DNA of 64,000 nucleotides from Patagioenas fasciata (Eukaryota > Chordata > Aves > Columbiformes > Columbidae), in the NCBI RefSeq assembly GCF_037038585.1, contig NC_092521.1, positions 50,972,398-51,036,397 of the forward strand, read 5' to 3'. Each line of letters begins with the position of its first letter. Within the stretch, counting starts at the first letter, position 1. The notes beneath the pieces were generated by a model, which had not been told where the DNA came from, searched no databases, and worked only from the letters and a program-made list of their open reading frames with translations. The translations under genes were made by a program, and so were the position numbers. Below are positions 49,701 to 59,353 of the stretch, piece after piece.

Positions 49701-50523
49701 GTGACACGGGGCAGCTTTCTGTGTCCACGTGCAGTTGTTTCTGTTTACCACATATATTTAGATTATGAGCTCCTCGGGGCAAGATCCATCTCCCAGTGTG
49801 TTGGCATGGTGTGGTCTAAACGTGCAGCTGTAAATAAAAGAAACCAGTATCTTCTTTAATATTAGCTCATAGGATATCTTAAAAACTTATTGTGATATTG
49901 AAGGTTTTGTGTTTGGAGTCGCCTACAAAAAGAATAGGATTCATAATTAAGGTCCCAGTTCCTCAGTTTTTCCAAAGTTGAATATTGCAGCATGGGTTAA
50001 AAACTACAGGTTCGATTGTCCTTTCACTTACACTATTTATACCAAATAGCAAGTCTGCATTAATATGGGTGCTGTTCCATCAGTGGGACTGAAAGAAAGA
50101 TGAAGCTCGGTGATCTCTGAAACTTTCATAGCAGCCAGAAAAATCACACAGAAGGTGAGTTAATGATTAGGAGAGAAATGGCTTTTAACGCAGCTATGGC
50201 TCTACATCCTACAGTACGTTTAAGCATATGTTAAGATTTTGCATATTTATAAATGCATTACATGAGAAACATTAAAGAGAAGTTATTCAATGGATGGCAT
50301 TCCATCAAAGGATAAGGACTTAAACTTTTCCCCCCCCATTTTAGCTATACCTGTAGAAACTGCCAAACAAAATGAAAATGTTGCTTTGGTTCTGACTTCG
50401 TGCGGAGGCCACATTGGTTTTCTGGAAGGAATATGGCCAAGGAAGTGCACTTACATGGACCGAGTCTTCAAGCAGTTTGTGCAAGCTGTGTTTGAGCATG
50501 GAAATAAAATCTTTAGCATGTAG
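26745..50523 (+). CDS. ABHD3: ABHD3, phospholipase ABHD3 (alpha/beta-hydrolase), complete, nine exons
   Basis: Nine exons (26745-26891, 28755-28918, 31365-31547, 32951-32996, 35594-35706, 40520-40693, 41294-41342, 41427-41592, 50345-50523) join without frame error into 406 codons plus stop, close to the roughly 409 of human ABHD3. Residues about 22-45 form one hydrophobic anchor. Nucleophile Ser215 sits in GVSMGG. The charge-relay acid is one of Asp340/341 in NSVDDVFSP, and His370 lies in [12 protein letters not shown]. Known role: a membrane-bound lipase that cleaves medium-chain and oxidatively truncated phosphatidylcholines. ATG 26745 has an ideal Kozak context and no in-frame ATG lies upstream. 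The gene is divergent from MIB1, as in mammals. Identity is secure, and splice sites are inferred from consensus and phase. Confidence 0.96.
26892..28754 (+). other. ABHD3: ABHD3 intron 1
   Basis: The first 400 bases belong to the CpG island. A CR1 occupies about 27340-27820. The rest is unique AT-rich DNA. Confidence 0.85.
27340..27820 (+). mobile_element. CR1 LINE, 5'-truncated, in ABHD3 intron 1
   Basis: Plus-strand ORF2 end remnants ([16 protein letters not shown]) are followed by a CR1 3' UTR (GGTTATGGTTGGACTCGATG) and the tail TGATTCTGTGATTCTAT. The reading frame is broken near 27510. Confidence 0.9.
28755..28918 (+). CDS. ABHD3: ABHD3 coding exon 2
   Basis: 164 nt. The acceptor CCTTAG precedes AAACCCCAGCTG, and the donor is CAGGAA|GTAAGTG. 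It encodes KPQLVT through VQYR, including the conserved [18 protein letters not shown] block, and ends in phase 2. Confidence 0.94.
28919..31364 (+). other. ABHD3: ABHD3 intron 2
   Basis: It holds a poly-T run near 29009-29033 and a minus-strand CR1 at about 29191-29960. The remainder is unique. Confidence 0.85.
29191..29960 (-). mobile_element. CR1 LINE, old, 5'-truncated
   Basis: Starts with CACAGGATCACACAATG (decayed tail). It continues with CR1 3' UTR and ORF2 blocks in reverse orientation, e.g. TCTTTGTGGCCCTTTGCTGG. It has many substitutions and small deletions. Confidence 0.88.
31365..31547 (+). CDS. ABHD3: ABHD3 coding exon 3
   Basis: 183 nt between CTTTCAG|TGAGCTC and GATATAG|GTGCTG. 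It encodes [16 protein letters not shown] and the oxyanion-side strand [15 protein letters not shown]. Confidence 0.94.
31548..32950 (+). other. ABHD3: ABHD3 intron 3
   Basis: Contains the AAT microsatellite at 31669-31734. Otherwise unique. Confidence 0.85.
31669..31734 (+). repeat. (AAT)n microsatellite, about 22 uninterrupted units
   Basis: Perfect trinucleotide array in ABHD3 intron 3, probably length-polymorphic. Confidence 0.98.
32951..32996 (+). CDS. ABHD3: ABHD3 coding exon 4
   Basis: 46 nt microexon-sized exon. The acceptor TTTTTAG precedes ATGTGTGG, and the donor is CTTTTG|GTAAGG. Encodes [15 protein letters not shown]. It restores phase 0 and is required to join exons 3 and 5. 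Confidence 0.93.
32997..35593 (+). other. ABHD3: ABHD3 intron 4
   Basis: AT-rich unique DNA. It includes a local near-duplicate of about 23 bp sharing CACTTTCACTTAGAATA (34177-34227). No repeat family is recognised. Confidence 0.8.
35594..35706 (+). CDS. ABHD3: ABHD3 coding exon 5 (nucleophile serine)
   Basis: 113 nt from CTTTACAG|ACACCGAGG to GGGAGG|GTAAGG. Encodes [17 protein letters not shown] and the nucleophile elbow GVSMGG with Ser215. Confidence 0.94.
35707..40519 (+). other. ABHD3: ABHD3 intron 5
   Basis: 4.8 kb. About half (36590-38960) is an old minus-strand CR1. The flanks are unique DNA. Confidence 0.85.
36590..38960 (-). mobile_element. Long, old CR1 LINE spanning endonuclease to 3' end, heavily decayed
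   Basis: On the minus strand, fragments appear in the order expected of CR1 ORF2. Near 38.8 kb is an endonuclease-start-like piece ([16 protein letters not shown]). Near 38.35 kb is [19 protein letters not shown]. Near 38.1 kb is [14 protein letters not shown]. Near 37.3 kb lies the reverse-transcriptase region, and near 36.7 kb the end of ORF2. Stops and frameshifts are scattered throughout. This is the most complete CR1 in the window but is clearly inactive. Boundaries are approximate. Confidence 0.82.
40520..40693 (+). CDS. ABHD3: ABHD3 coding exon 6
   Basis: 174 nt from TTTGTAG|CATGCTTC to GTCAGCAG|GTGAGT. Encodes [11 protein letters not shown] through CLQSSVS, including the conserved [19 protein letters not shown]. 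Confidence 0.95.
40694..41293 (+). other. ABHD3: ABHD3 intron 6
   Basis: 600 bases of AT-rich unique DNA. Nothing else seen. Confidence 0.85.
41294..41342 (+). CDS. ABHD3: ABHD3 coding exon 7
   Basis: 49 nt from CATTTTAG|GCATCGACAG to GATGAAG|GTATGTG. Encodes [16 protein letters not shown]. This part diverges most from mammalian ABHD3. Confidence 0.88.
41343..41426 (+). other. ABHD3: ABHD3 intron 7, 84 nt, in frame and stop-free
   Basis: Bounded by GTATGTG and CTTCAG. Both flanking exon ends are phase 0 and the 28 intronic codons contain no stop, so retention would add 28 residues without frameshift. Splicing is favoured because removal matches the human protein (VMK joined to ARSIREF). Confidence 0.8.
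41427..41592 (+). CDS. ABHD3: ABHD3 coding exon 8 (catalytic acid)
   Basis: 166 nt from ACTTCAG|GCTAGATC to GCTCATG|GTAAGT. Encodes [18 protein letters not shown] through [17 protein letters not shown], containing the charge-relay Asp. Confidence 0.94.
43615..43860 (+). mobile_element. Short CR1 3' fragment
   Basis: Plus-strand remnants of the ORF2 end (ACTGTGAGGGTGATCGAGCA) and of the 3' UTR (GGGGGTTGGACTAGGTCATC). The terminal tail is lost or decayed. Confidence 0.8.
48404..48790 (-). mobile_element. CR1 3' fragment
   Basis: Starts AGAATCATAGAATCATTTC and carries the reversed 3' UTR (CATCAAGTCCAACCATAACC). It also has the ORF2 end; minus-strand protein includes [19 protein letters not shown]. 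Related to the copy at 27.3 kb. Confidence 0.9.
49757..49841 (+). repeat. Possible ancient amniote CR1/L3-like or SINE relic
   Basis: TTAGATTATGAGCTCCTCGG, then GGCAAGATCC, and a terminal GTAAATAAAAG resemble the 3' end of an old repeat group common in reptiles. Assignment is from memory and weak. Confidence 0.35.
50345..50523 (+). CDS. ABHD3: ABHD3 coding exon 9 (catalytic His, stop)
   Basis: 179 nt from CATTTTAG|CTATACCTG to TAG at 50521-50523. Encodes [32 protein letters not shown] and the C-terminus ending NKIFSM. Confidence 0.95.
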
Positions 50524-53010
50524 CTTTGGACCAGTATTACAGCCCAGTGGCACATTCTGACAAGGGCAGTTAAGCTTCATGCACAAATTTTAACTCCTGT
50601 AAGCCAGCAAATGGATGAAGTCCATTACTACATGCAAAAATATTTTTTTGCATAAGATTTTGTAGCAAGAAACTAAGAATTATGTTGTCAATTTTATATT
50701 TCTTTTTAATATGCCTTACTAAGAATGACCTTAAATGAAACAGCATTCTGCATACATCAAATTGCACTTAACCAAAACCATCAAGTAAACATTGTAATTC
50801 CTCAGGATTTTAATTTAAACCAGTACGTATTTAGGAGAGTTAAATTAGATGGCTTTTAATATTAGAACGCCAACACTCAAAATAGCATATATTATCCCAT
50901 CACACATTGTACAAGTTCACCCATTCCTTAGGGCACTGATGGTGAAAATCTTAAAAATATGAAAACAGAAGAAGGCAAGAACATGAAGAAGCACTGGTTC
51001 TTCATGTAAGTCAAAATTTCAGCATGTTGTTCCATAGCATTAGATTGATATCTGCTTTTACTGTTTTACCCTGAGAATATTCAGATTTAGGGCTAGTTAT
51101 AATTTTTTAAACTATGTCAATGTGATATTTGCCTTACATGATTGTTTTTAAAGAGCTAATTTATAGTGTTTACATATAACCAAAAGATTCCTTTAAAACA
51201 GTACTTTAATAATTTTCTGTAAGTAAGAGATATCTTGCATCTCAAAATTCATGTAAAGCTGGGTGTTGTCATAGAATGTAATACGTACTTCATGTAACTG
51301 GTAAACTGAGTGATTCTATCTGTTATGTTTATATTATCCTGCAAGAACATTTCACTTTTACAGAATAAACATTAGAACATCAGAAAATTATGATACAATC
51401 TGCTTTAAATTAAAAGAAAAATCTAAACCCTTTGTCTCTGCCATTGTTTCAGATAATTTCTAAAAAGATTGTAACAAACTGTTTAAAGCAAGCTGGGAGC
51501 TGGGCTGGGGGCTCGGAGCTGTGTCTCTCTGGTTTGTTTATTTGATCATTTGTCAGCACTTCGGCAACAGGTTGTCAAATCATTGAAGCCTTTGCCAAGA
51601 GGTTTCTGCCTTAGTGGCTGAGAAGCTTATGAGGCTGACCAGGGCATCACTGTTCTCCTCAGCCCTGAAACAGAGGCAACATGAGACCCTTGAGGAAAAA
51701 AGGATGGTTGGACAGAAAGTATTTTGAGACAGCATAATTTAAGGCATACTGAAATTTTTAAAAGGCTTTTAACGAGCTTCTGTGGAGCTCCCACCTCATA
51801 CTGATCACTGATTTGGGCCAAGCCACACAAGATAAAGCAGTAAAGATGCCTTTGCATTTTTATTTTTATCTTTTGAACGGGGTCAGTACAAGAAGAAAAC
51901 ACGGATAAAAAAGCAAGTCAGGTCTTTTGTCTCAAGCAGTACGTGAACAGTCCTCTTGCAAAGCATGTTTCCTAGTAACAGCAAAGGAAGAACAAAAATA
52001 CTTCTTGTCTTTAGAAAAAGAAATTGGAACACGCTATACAAAAACAAATTTTGTTGGGTAGAAGATTAAATTAAAAAATTACAAACTGCTTTCAAGTTTT
52101 GACTTTTCAGATAAGCATTGGCCCTTGCCCAAATAACAAAATCTTATTTTTCTCTAATAAGCAAAATGAGAAAAGTGCATTTTGTGCATGTTACTACAAT
52201 ACATGAAATCAGCATATTAGTAGGGTGCCTTATTTATTCTTACATTCATTTCCAGCTTTTATGTCCATACAAAAACAATGAGCAATAAACAGTGTTTTGA
52301 GTATTATATTTGTAAAATTGTTTGGGTATGGTACTGTTCAAAACTCAGCATCAAGTATTAATAAAAATAAAACCACTTATATTGAAAGCACACCTTGCTG
52401 TTTAAATAAAAGCAACATGATTAATGGCAGAATTCGGCTCTTGGCACTGTTTAATTTCATTTAGGTCCAATCCCATATAGAAATCCCCATGAGACATTTC
52501 TCGCTACGTCTAGCAAATGTCCATATAGCTAGGTTTTTTGCCTCAAATGTAGAGTGATTTTCCTTACACCCCATTAGGGAAAATGCATTATTCAAGGCAC
52601 AGTGTACAAAGTGGCAACAATCAAATTTTACTATGGATTATCTTCAAGCTTTCCCAGACAGATTTTCTGAAACATAAAACACAGACATCTCAGTTCTTGC
52701 AGAGGACACACAAGCTAGCAAGAAATACCATAAACATTTCTGCCACATAACTTCTTTGTACCTTGTACACAGTTTCACCAGTGAGCCAAAACTGACTCAA
52801 AAATGTGCCCTCTATCCAAAACAGTGTGAATTCATAGAGTCTCCAGACAGCAACAGGGCATCCAGACAGCAACAGGGATATGAAATGTTGGAGGTGAGGG
52901 AAAACTGTTAGTTGTCAATGTATTCATTATTGGAAAGACGGAGTATAATGAAGATGAAATTCCAAGTCACAAAGTTTGCAGACACGACTTAAGGAAAACT
53001 TTCTTCCTAG
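50524..53010 (+). other. ABHD3: ABHD3 3' UTR and downstream flank
   Basis: AT-rich DNA without a coding frame. Candidate polyadenylation signals lie at 51364-51369, 52284-52289 and 52405-52410, so the 3' UTR end cannot be fixed. A 19-bp direct tandem duplication (CCAGACAGCAACAGGG core) lies at 52842-52879. Confidence 0.6.
51364..51369 (+). terminator. ABHD3: Candidate ABHD3 polyadenylation signal
   Basis: First canonical AATAAA downstream of the ABHD3 stop, about 840 bases after it. Further AATAAA hexamers at 52284 and 52405 are alternatives. Confidence 0.4.
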
Positions 53011-53170
53011 TTCAGAATCACATGGTAGTTGAAGTTGGAGTGGACCTCTAGAGATGGTCTAGTCCAACCTACCTGCTCAAAACAGTACATACTATTTAAG
53101 TACTCTAGAACATCCACCTCTTCTCAGTTTCCTCTTGCAGTCAATGCAAGGTCCTGTTCTTATCTGAGAG
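53011..53170 (-). mobile_element. Very short CR1 3' end fragment
   Basis: CAGAATCACATGGTAGTTGA and GTCTAGTCCAACCTACCTGC are a decayed CR1 tail and 3' UTR in reverse orientation. The rest is lost. Confidence 0.7.
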
Positions 53171-56100
53171 ACCTTCAGTCACCCAGGAACTGTCTGTGAC
53201 CTTAGCTGTCTTAGTAGCAGATCATAAAGACCAACATTTTAAGGTGTAATTTAATATGCCTACTCTTGCCAAATAGATCTAGAAAAACTTCAAATTTCAA
53301 ATAGAAAAATTCGGTTTCTATGAGTGCACAGGAGCTATCCCATGGTATACATTTCGTGCTAAGCAGCAGAAGGATTAATGCTCTTTTTAGAAACCAGGAC
53401 GTATAACAGACCAGTTTACAAGACTTGGCAGAATGGGCTGTGGAGAACAGCGTACAACCCTAAAGGAGACGGTCATGAGAAAATGTCAGTAAAGTGCTGG
53501 TGACTCCAGGCAGGTCATCATGGTCCTGTCAGTATGACACTGAGTATCACACTTCAGAAGCTTTTCGTGGCCTCCTTGCTGCACGTTGCTATTTTCAACT
53601 GAGATCTAGTAGTCAACTGTTTCTGCCCTTCAAATCAACAAACTGAAGCGGCTTGCTTATCTCAGAAACTCCCAAGTGTTTCAGACAACAGCCTCCTTCC
53701 CTTTTTCTGTAACTGCCTGGACGCCTATGCATCACATATATAGCCAACTGTCTGGCCTGGCACCAAATCTCTGCAAGCCAGCTGCCAGGCTTCCCTCCAG
53801 ATGTAGCTACCTATAGTCCTTTCTATCCCTGCTCCCCTCTACCCCCCCAAAAAGATCTCACATTCAGCACACAAGCAAAATGGACAAGTCCCAGCCCAGC
53901 TTTTTCCTGCCTCCCTGCAAAAAGCAAAACACCAAAACAAAATGAAAAAACAGCTCTGTCTCCCTCCTGCCCATTTTCACCACAGGCCCCCTGCTTTCTC
54001 AGCTAGATCCCCTGTAAAGCTCTTTAACTCCGGGCAGTCAGGGCAGTCTCCAATCCCTGTTGTCCCATGTGCCATCTACACAGGAATTTCACAGGGGAGT
54101 GGGCTCTTTCCCCTACAACTACCTGGCTCATGCACACGACTCAGACCTGCACATGGTACTCATGAGCAAGCACACGACGCTCTCCCTCCCCAGGCCACTT
54201 CAGCTCAATGCACCATTGCCCTGCGAAAAAAAGAGGGAACATTCATTCATTGAGTCACCAAGTTGCCATTATGCACAGGCACCCTTCAGCCTGAGCTATG
54301 TGCTGTGGTTCTCATCTCAGGATGCCAGCTGGTCAAAAAGAGCCTTACAATGCTCAAGGCAGTGAAGAATAAAGAAGGAAGGTGTGAAAAAGCCCAAGAG
54401 AATGTCCCTGGATGCTTTCCACACACCTCCACCATACATGCTGGATCACCTCCCCACAGTTAGTGGTGATTCAGAATCCCCTGACTATGGTTTTTGGTTT
54501 GTTTTTTTAATTTTCATTCCAACAGAAGAAAAATCTGCAAGATGCACCAGTAGCCACAACAGCCAGCAGTTCTTCACTGGCAAACACCTCTTCCTCTGGG
54601 GGACCCAGTTTTTCTGTCTCTTTTTTTCTTTCTACTGAAGATACAAAAATACAGCCTCTCCCTTCTTCCTGGATGAGGGTAGAAGGACTTTTTGAATCTG
54701 CTGAATGGATGGAAATCAAGGCCCTATGCTGCATCAGTTGCTCTTCTAGTTCCTTACAGGATTTATATACATTTAGTGATTAGCAAACCACTAGTTTAAA
54801 TCAGCTTCACGTGGCCTTAGCTAACCTGTCTGAGGCACTCTTCTGATGCACTAGGAGTACTTGTAGCTTTAATTACAGCTGAAAGGTTTAAGCACCTACT
54901 GCCTCTTGGTTGTCAGTCACCAGTTGCTTGCTCAGAGATGTCTGATAAGCAGTAGGGTAGATTGGGAGTGTGTTTGCATGTCAAATGGGGCTGCAAGGTC
55001 TGTGTGCTAGCAGGCCTGCTGTGATTGAGTTTGGGATCAAGAGCTCAATCCTCTAACTACGTGGCTGGTCCTAAGACTGCAGTTTCACAAGCAGCTGCCA
55101 ATGTTAACAGCTCCCTCATGCCAAAAGGGGAAAGCTTGCCCTTTCCCCTCCCCTTTTTCTTATCCTCCCTGATTCTAGTCACATGATTCTCAGCATTTCT
55201 TGCTCTGGCACAATGAGATCCAGTTTTTCCACTGGATTAATTTTTTGCTCTCTCAGTAAGTTAAATTTGCTTGGTCCCTCAGGTGCTAGAAGGAGGGTGG
55301 CATAAAGTAAGAAGTTGAAGAACACTGCTGAGAGTGAGGAAAGAAAGTGGAGAAAATAGTGGGAAAGGCTTCCCCTTTATGGTGACAGTCAGCTCTTACA
55401 CAGGGTCACTACATATCCTGAAGCTGCAACCTAACCAAGCACTCTCTGCAATTAGTGGATGATCCATATATCAGCTGAGATATTGCTCCTGTCAAAAAAG
55501 GAATAACCTAGAAGCAAGTCATTTTTCACTCAGCTGCAGACAGGAGGCACTCCAGCAGTAGTGGTAAACAAGGCTAATATTAACATAGAATCCTTTGGGG
55601 GTTAAATATGTCCTATCTACACACTCCACCCATGTGAATGCAGTTTCTCCTCCCTCCTCAGGTCCCCTAGTTCTACAGCAAATCTGTGCCTGAGCACTCT
55701 TGTTCACATGCGCTGCAACTTCTAAGGAGAGTAAATTTCTGTAAAGTTTGTGTTCTTCCAGCAAAGTGACATCTGCGACCAAGTTCATACTGACATCAGT
55801 GCTTCGGAATGCTGCCACCTTCTGTGGAAAACTGGAAATTTACTCCTTCCACTCCATGAATTGAGTTTTCCCAAGTTCTGTAATTTAATGCTTTATAAGA
55901 ATGGCTGCTTCTTTACTATTTGCCTGCTGAACAGAAAATTACTATTCCACAGAGGGATGCGAGAAAATCTAGGTTTACTTGTTTCATATTCCTAAGAGAG
56001 AGGATTGGAAAAACATCATGTTAAATTTACAAACTTAGTGATAACATAAAGAAATGCTTTTATCATCCTCCAGGAAATTTACAGGCAACCCAGTGATTAA

Positions 56101-58277
56101 AATATCCTTCATCTGGAAAGTATTCTGTAGGTTACTGTAGGAAAGCAGGAGACCACATGTTGCTGTGTTCATTTTAAAGTCACAGCAGATTATCATGCAT
56201 TAAATTGGAGTTGTTACAAGGAGTTATAAATAACATCTCCTCCTATCAGCTTTTTTAAAAACTGCAGCTGCTGAAAAATTTCCATTTGTCTAGGACAAAC
56301 TATGCGTGAATGAAGTGTGTCCAGAAAGAGGACTTATCAAGGAAGGCAGTTCCTTGTTTAAGTTAATAAAGAGACAAAAAAATGTACAGGCAGAACAAAA
56401 TATCTCCAGGTAGTTTGATCTGTATTAAAAAATATCTATCCAGGAACTTGAATGCAATTTCCAACAATGAATACTGTAAATGTAACAGCTACAAAAATCA
56501 ATACAATCTTTGGAAGATTATTAAAAAGGCCTAAAAAGTTTATTATAAAAACCAAAATAACCACTTCTAAAATACTTCAGACATTAACAAAATAATATCT
56601 GCAGATTGTCTATGCCGTGTAGCTTCCAAGTACCAAAATACTTGTGTGGTCTCTGTCTGTTAGATCAGCAAACTGTAACCAGAAATCTGCACAGAACCTC
56701 TGGGAGAAACCCTGTCACGTACTGCCATTCAAAAACTTCTAACATTTTTCATGGTCATTTATTGGTTGGCTAATGCCAAGGTTCATCATGCTGTTCTCCA
56801 GTCATTCAAATGTAGTGATGTATACACATCATTAGGTAAATTTGCAGTCAAATAAGCTGAGACTGTGTCTATATTAACAAGTAGGACTTACTGATAGGAG
56901 TGGACCAGGACAGCAAAGATACTTAATGTTGAGATACTGACACACATAATATATGCATTTCGGGTAGGATGTGTGTCAGGTTAGCCCCAGCCTGGTAATA
57001 TGGTTGGAATGCACTAGGAATGCACAAGCCGTCTCTACATTAGTATTCTAGTTAGGATCAGGAGCACACTTTTGAAGGAAACCTTCTGATTGCTCCCACT
57101 TGTCATGCAGGCTCCTGGAGTGTTTCCTTCTGAAGGAAACCAAACCCACACATCCATCCCCAGAACATACCCAAGGCATTCCAACCCTGGCAGTCACTGC
57201 ATCCACAGGACTAGACTAAAGCTGGTCCGGACAGGTATGTCAGTGGTGTGGGTGTCAGATCCTCAGCTCCCCTTCTTCTGCTCAGAACTTGTCGAACTTG
57301 TCATACTTGTCATCTTAAGACATAAGCTCAGGAACAGAAACATCCCGAGGCAATGAAGCCTATAAGGTTAGATGACACAAATCCATTACCCAGTGTAGTA
57401 AGGACTGAAATATCCCAGATAATGGGGGGAAAAAAATCACAAATATGTGGTTATGCCATAGAATGAGTTGAGAAACACAGCTCAGAACACAGCTTTTAAA
57501 ACGCCTAGCTGGTTTCTGCAGGGTTACTACCAAGCTTGGGAAGGCAGACCTCACTGGACTCAAAAAAGCAGTTCACTGAGTGAACTCATTGCTCTGGAGA
57601 GAAAAGGGAACACTGTACAGAACCAGGACATATCCAACAAGCCTCTTCAGTCTCTGAGACACAGACAAGCATCTGTCCTGCTTTTACACTCAAGCGACAT
57701 ACACTGGTACAACGCTGGACCTGCGTTAATGAGACTGACTGCTGTCTGTGCACCTGAAGCAAAGCCAATCAGCAGGAAATCCCCAACAACCACAAAACGT
57801 CTCTTTGTATCCTTAGAGAATTTTCCAAAGGTGGTGTCAGAATGGAGGTCACTTCCAGTACAGCACCAAACCCATCTTTGGAGGAATTTCTAAACACCTT
57901 GGTGGGAAGCAGCCCATGCACACTTAGGAAATGCTGCTGTGGGCACATACTGCTGTACCGCCACCACCACCACCAGAATACGACGAGGGGAGATTTCTCA
58001 CTTTGCATCTAGCTACCACTGCCAGTCATGAGGTGTCACTGACACACCACGGGCCACCACATAAGGCATTTCATCACCACAGGCCTGTCAGCATGGAGCA
58101 CTGCTTTGCCCCTTGTTTTCGACAGAAGAGCAGCCTAACGCCGACACGGGGCCAAGCTGGTCTGACCGCGCTGAACCAATGCGATAAAGCTGCCAGGCCA
58201 GTTTAGCACGGGGGCAGCACCAGGCACCTGCTGGGGACAGACCCCCTGCCTCACAGACAGTGAGTCCCGCGGGGAAA
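53171..58277. other. Intergenic DNA between ABHD3 and ESCO1; no gene found
   Basis: Unique sequence with a small CCACCACCACC tract near 57961. SNRPD1 is expected here on the minus strand by mammalian synteny. I found none of its Sm-domain exons, no arginine-glycine-rich coding tail and no separate CpG island. Open frames at 53942-54253, 55519-55818 and 57468-57893 have no recognisable domain. Confidence 0.5.
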
Positions 58278-58919
58278 CTGGGACCATGAGCCAGCACTGT
58301 GCCCTTGTGGCCAGGAAGGCCAATGGCATCCTGGGGTGTATTAGAAGGGGGATGGTTAGTAGGTCGAGAGAGGTTCTCCTGCCCCTCTACTCTGCCCTGA
58401 TGAGACCACACCTGGAATATTGCGTCCAGTTCTGTGCCCCTCAGTTCAAGAAGGACAGGGAACTGCTGGAGAGAGTCCAGCACAGGGCAACAAAGATGAT
58501 TAAGAGAGTCGAGCATCTCCCTTATGAGGAAAAGCTGAGGGAGCTGGGTCTCTTTAGTTTGGAGGAGACTGAAGGTGATCTCATGAATGTTCATAAATAT
58601 GTAAAGGGTGAGTGTCACGAGGATGGAGCCAGGCTCTTCTCAGTGACAACCAATGATAAGACAAGGGGTAATGGGTGCAAACTGGAACACAGGAGGTTCC
58701 CCTTAAATATGAGAAGAAACTTCTTCTCAGTGAGGGTGACAGAGCACTGGAACAGGCTGCCCTGAGGGGTTGTGGAGTTTCCTACTCCGGAGACATTCAA
58801 AACCCACCTGGACGTCTTCCTGTGTAACCTCTTCTAGGTGTTCCTGCTCCGGCGGGGGAGATAGGACCAGATGATCTTTCGAGGTCCCTTCCAATCCCTG
58901 ACATTCTGTGATTCTGTGG
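58278..58919 (+). mobile_element. CR1 LINE fragment abutting the ESCO1 CpG island
   Basis: Contains most of the ORF2 C-terminal end ([25 protein letters not shown]) with a stop after NRLP and a small deletion near 58565. A 3' UTR and the tail ATTCTGTGATTCTGTGG follow. CpG-dense DNA begins immediately afterwards. Same subfamily as the 23.1 and 25.8 kb copies. Confidence 0.93.
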
Positions 58920-58985
58920 TTGGGCGGTGCAGCGACCCCGCCCGTCCCGCTCCCCTCTCACAGACCGCTGTACCTGCGGGCCGGT

Positions 58986-58997
58986 TGCGCACGCGCA
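58986..58997. promoter_or_regulatory. NRF1-type site in ESCO1 island
   Basis: TGCGCACGCGCA matches YGCGCAYGCGCR at every position. It lies 67 bases from the CR1 tail. Binding is inferred. Confidence 0.55.
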
Positions 58998-59350
58998 CAC
59001 GACATCATACCCCCGCCCCGTGTCCCGTCTCCAGCCGGTGGATGGGGGGCAGGTCCGAGCGGCGGGCGGGGCGGGGCTGCCCTGGTGCCCGGATGTGGGC
59101 AGGTTCGTGGCTCGGGCTCGCCGCTTCGTTGGGGGGGGGGGGGGGGGTGGAACGGGAAGGGTGCGCGCGCGCCTCCGCTCACGCACTCGCGCCCCGGCGG
59201 CGAGCGCGTGCGCGTTCGCCCCCCCTCCCCCCCACGTCGTCGCTCCCCTCCGCCCCGCCCCCTGCTTCCCCGTCCCACCCCCCCCCCCAGCTGGCGAGCC
59301 GGGCGAGGAGGGCGGCTCGCGCTGCCGGCACGTCGCTGACACTCGCGCGA

Positions 59351-59353
59351 GGT
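59351..59353 (+). other. ESCO1: Probable donor of the non-coding ESCO1 exon 1
   Basis: CGCGCGAG|GTAAGC is a strong donor in the CpG island. The next plausible acceptor with the ESCO1 start is at 62207, implying a 2.86 kb first intron. The exon 5' end is unknown. Confidence 0.55.

Larger units (their letters stand above)
41593..50344 (+). other. ABHD3: ABHD3 intron 8 (8.75 kb)
   Basis: The longest ABHD3 intron. It contains CR1 pieces at about 43615-43860 (+) and 48404-48790 (-) and an ancient repeat relic near 49757-49841. Other sequence is unique, with no supported exon or RNA gene. Confidence 0.85.

Noticed and set aside
55519-55818. Minus-strand frame containing DVSMN, a string also present in SNRPD1
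   Set aside because: Only five residues agree; the following residues do not resemble an Sm fold, and the frame starts at GTG.
57468-57893. 141-codon plus-strand frame between ABHD3 and ESCO1
   Set aside because: It starts at TTG, has its first ATG only late in the frame, and shows no domain or splice context.
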